This document shows positions 61,995 to 64,000 of a DNA stretch of 64,000 nt, one piece after another (positions within the stretch are counted from its first letter, which is position 1; every line of letters begins with the position of its first letter). The notes under the pieces were generated by a model. The model was not told the origin of the DNA, searched no databases, and saw only the letters and a list, made by a program, of their open reading frames with translations. The position numbers and the translations under genes were made by a program. The stretch is from the NCBI GenBank assembly GCA_949987705.1, contig OX465281.1, forward strand, positions 161,586,393-161,650,392, read 5' to 3'. The stretch is from Thereva unica. Lineage: Eukaryota; Arthropoda; Insecta; Diptera; Therevidae.

Positions 61995-63470
61995 TTTCTA
62001 CGTGATTATAGGGATGCACTGTCAAAATTTCAGCCCTTCAGCTTCGGAGGTTTGGGTTAACCCCATTTCATTACCTTTGGGGGTGCATTTCGAGTAATCG
62101 CCTCTTAGTGGATGTCCACGTCATTATAGGGATGCACTGTCCAAATTTAAACCCTGTAGCTCCAGTAGTTTGGTAACCCCATTTCACCCCTTTAGGGGAC
62201 GAATTTCGAAAAATCGCTTCTTAGTAAATGTCCACTTCATTATAAATATGCACTGTCAAAATTTCAGCCTTTTAGCTCCAGCGGTTTGGCTTAACCCCAT
62301 TTAACCCCCTCAGGGGATGAATTTCGAAAAATCGTTTCTTAATGGATGTCCAAATTTCAGCCCTATAGCTCAAGCGGTGTGGGTAAACCCCATTTCACCC
62401 CCTTAGGGGATGAATTTCGAAAAATCGCTTCTTAGTGGATGTCCACGCCGTTATAGGGATGCACTGTCAAAATTTCAGCCCTATAGCTTTAGCGGTTTGT
62501 AAAAACCCCATTTCACACCCTTAGGGGATGAATTTCGAAAAATCGCTTTTTAGTGGATGTCCACGCCATTATAGGGATGCACTGTCAAAATTTCAGCCCT
62601 ATAGCTTTAGCGGTTTGTAAAAACCCCATTTCACACCCTTAGGGGATGAATTTCGAAAAATCGCTCTTTAGTGGATGTCCACGTCATTATAGGGATGCAC
62701 TGTTAAAATTTCAACCCTATAGCTCCAGCGGTTTGGATAAACCCTATTTCACCCGCTTAAGGGATGAATTTCGAAAAATCGCTTTATAGTGGATGTCCAC
62801 TCCATTATAGGGATGCACTGTAAAAACTTCAGCCCTATAGCTTTAGCGGTTTGTAAAAACCCTATTTTACACCCTTAGGGGATGAATTTCGAAAAATCGC
62901 TCTTTAGTGGATGTAAACGTCATTATAGGGATGCACTGTCCAAATTTCAGCCCTATAGCTTTAGCGGTTTGTAAAAACCCCATTTCACACCCTTAGGGGA
63001 TGACTTTCGAAAAATCGCTCTTTAGTGGATGTCCACGTCATTATAGGGATGCACTGTTAAAATTTCAACCCTATAGCTCCAGCGGTTTGGATAAACCCTA
63101 TTTCACCCGCTTAAGGGATGAATTTCGAAAAATCGCTTTATAGTGGATGTCCACTCCATTATAGGGATGCACTGTCCAAATTTCAGCCCTATAGCTTTAG
63201 CGATTTGTAAAAATCCTATTTCACACCTTAAGGGGATGAATTTCGAAAAATCGCTCTTTAGTGGATGTCCACGTCATTATAGGGATGCACTGTTAAAATT
63301 TCAACCCTATAGCTCCAGCGGTTTGGATAAACCCTATTTCACCCGCTTAAGGGATGAATTTCGAAAAATCGCTTTATAGTGGATATCCACGTCATTATAG
63401 CGATGCACTGTCAAAATTTCAGCCCTATAGCTCCAGCGGTTTGGATAAACCCTATTTCACCCCAACGGTT
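61995..63470 (+). repeat. ~118-bp satellite, about 12 units, with higher-order pattern
   Basis: The unit contains GTGGATGTCCACGTCATTAT, AGGGATGCACTGTCAAAATT, CAGCCCTATAGCT[C/T][C/T]AG, CGGTTTG, AACCC[C/T]ATTTCAC and GATGAATTTCGAAAAATCGC. Starts of the ATGCACTG core are spaced 117-119 bp (one unit near 62345 is shortened). Two unit types alternate; the GTTAAAATTTCAACCC type occurs at 62701, 63055 and 63292, multiples of the unit apart, indicating higher-order duplication. Confidence 0.8.
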
Positions 63471-63685
63471 TAGGTTGTGCGTTGTCTGTCAGTCAGTTAC
63501 TTTTTATACAATAGAAAAAAAAAAGTAAAGAAAAAAAATCCCCTTAAAACTTATTGAACCCCATTTCACTCCCTTAAACCCTTTTTTTCTACATAAAAAG
63601 TAGCCTATGTCCGTCTCCAAAGTGTAAACTATATCTGTAGCAAATTTCATCAAAATCGGTTTAGTGGTTTAGGCGTGAAAGCCTA

Positions 63686-63726
<41 letters not shown>
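63686..63726 (+). repeat. (ACAG)n microsatellite
   Basis: About ten tetranucleotide units, part of the 3' end of the surrounding element. Confidence 0.85.
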
Positions 63727-63765
63727 GTTACTTTCGCATTTATAATATTAGTAAGGATTTGTTTC

Positions 63766-64000
63766 TCTGCTTTGAACGTGAAGTGATTTTAGTTATCAAC
63801 GTGGATGAGGAATTTAATTAATTTTCCATCGTTGTTGAGGTGATCAAGTGAATTGTTTATTTTAGCTAACATCGTTGATGAGGGTGATTAATTATATATA
63901 TTTTTTTTGAGTGGATGTTCACATCGAGTGAATCTAGTAAACTTTAACTCAATCTTATAAACTAATCCTTTCTATAATTCTTATTTATTATTTTCTTTAA
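63766..64000. other. AT-rich end of window, nothing recognised
   Basis: GTTGATGAGG/GTTGTTGAGGTGAT-like short repeats occur near 63800-63890. No gene. Confidence 0.4.

Larger units (their letters stand above)
61640..63765. mobile_element. Unclassified interspersed element filled with satellite
   Basis: It starts near TTGTAACTAGCATAAAACCC and GCGTGCCTTGC and ends with (GACA)n followed by TTTCGCATTTATAATATTAG and TAAGGA. I recall both end types from repeats (Helitron- or LINE-related) in several insect orders. Most of the interior is a ~118-bp satellite. No protein-coding sequence. Class uncertain. Confidence 0.45.

Noticed and set aside
61640..63765. Firm Helitron assignment
   Set aside because: The ends recall Helitron-like repeats, but I see no convincing TC start, CTRR end with hairpin, or Rep/helicase coding.

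Overview
The window reads as a stretch of AT-rich, repeat-dense arthropod (most likely insect) chromosome. I found no convincing single-copy host gene. Nearly every coding region belongs to a transposable element: Bel-Pao and Gypsy LTR retrotransposons with baculovirus-F-like envelope genes, R1/LOA-, Jockey-, CR1- and RTE-type LINEs, a hAT-like transposase, MITEs, foldback repeats and a SINE-like tRNA fragment. This mix, and a DUF4780-like ORF1 in one LINE, is what suggests an insect; the species cannot be named from the sequence.

1-2,000: the C-terminal part of a retroviral-type envelope gene and its 3' flank. 1,975-17,870: a deep nest. A Jockey-like LINE holds a 5'-truncated R1-like LINE (11-bp target duplication). 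That holds a 10.85-kb TG...CA-bounded insertion (4-bp duplication CACC). Inside this lies a hAT-like transposase gene, which is split by a Bel-Pao element (5-bp duplication GCGAC) with an unbroken 2,030-codon ORF. 17,900-21,400: SINE-like piece, foldback repeat and short tandem repeats.

21,435-27,481: two oppositely oriented copies (here E1 and E2) of an element with 13-bp terminal inverted repeats and arrays of subrepeats. E2 carries the 5' half of a Gypsy-type retroelement: LTR-like promoter, Gag, and a retropepsin in the -1 frame behind a G GGA AAC slippery heptamer, with no reverse transcriptase or integrase. The last codons of its protease ORF come from the host element. I consider this the most unusual structure in the window.

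28,215-45,463: a second nest. A multicopy transposase-like gene is split by Bel-Pao element 2 (ACATC duplication), itself split inside its Gag zinc-knuckle region by a very young Gypsy element (CCTT duplication; 453-bp LTRs identical by eye). The Gypsy element has gag, pol and env, a tandem 28-codon repeat at the gag-pol junction, and single-base frame breaks before pol and inside env.

45,700-57,180: a reverse-strand gag fragment, two more copies of an ~800-bp repeat ('Repeat A'), a PIF/Harbinger-type MITE with CTG duplication, a CR1-like LINE with an intact 951-codon EN-RT ORF, an RTE scrap, a degraded reverse-strand CR1-like copy, and the 5' end of a tRNA-Ser-primed retroelement. 57,181-60,650: a LOA/R1-like LINE with intact ORF1 but whose ORF2 has lost the reverse transcriptase. 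61,124-61,425: seven tandem hairpins whose stem changes are largely compensated on the opposite arm. 61,640-63,765: a repeat element made mostly of a ~118-bp satellite.

All calls come from reading the sequence and from recall of protein families; no database search was run.
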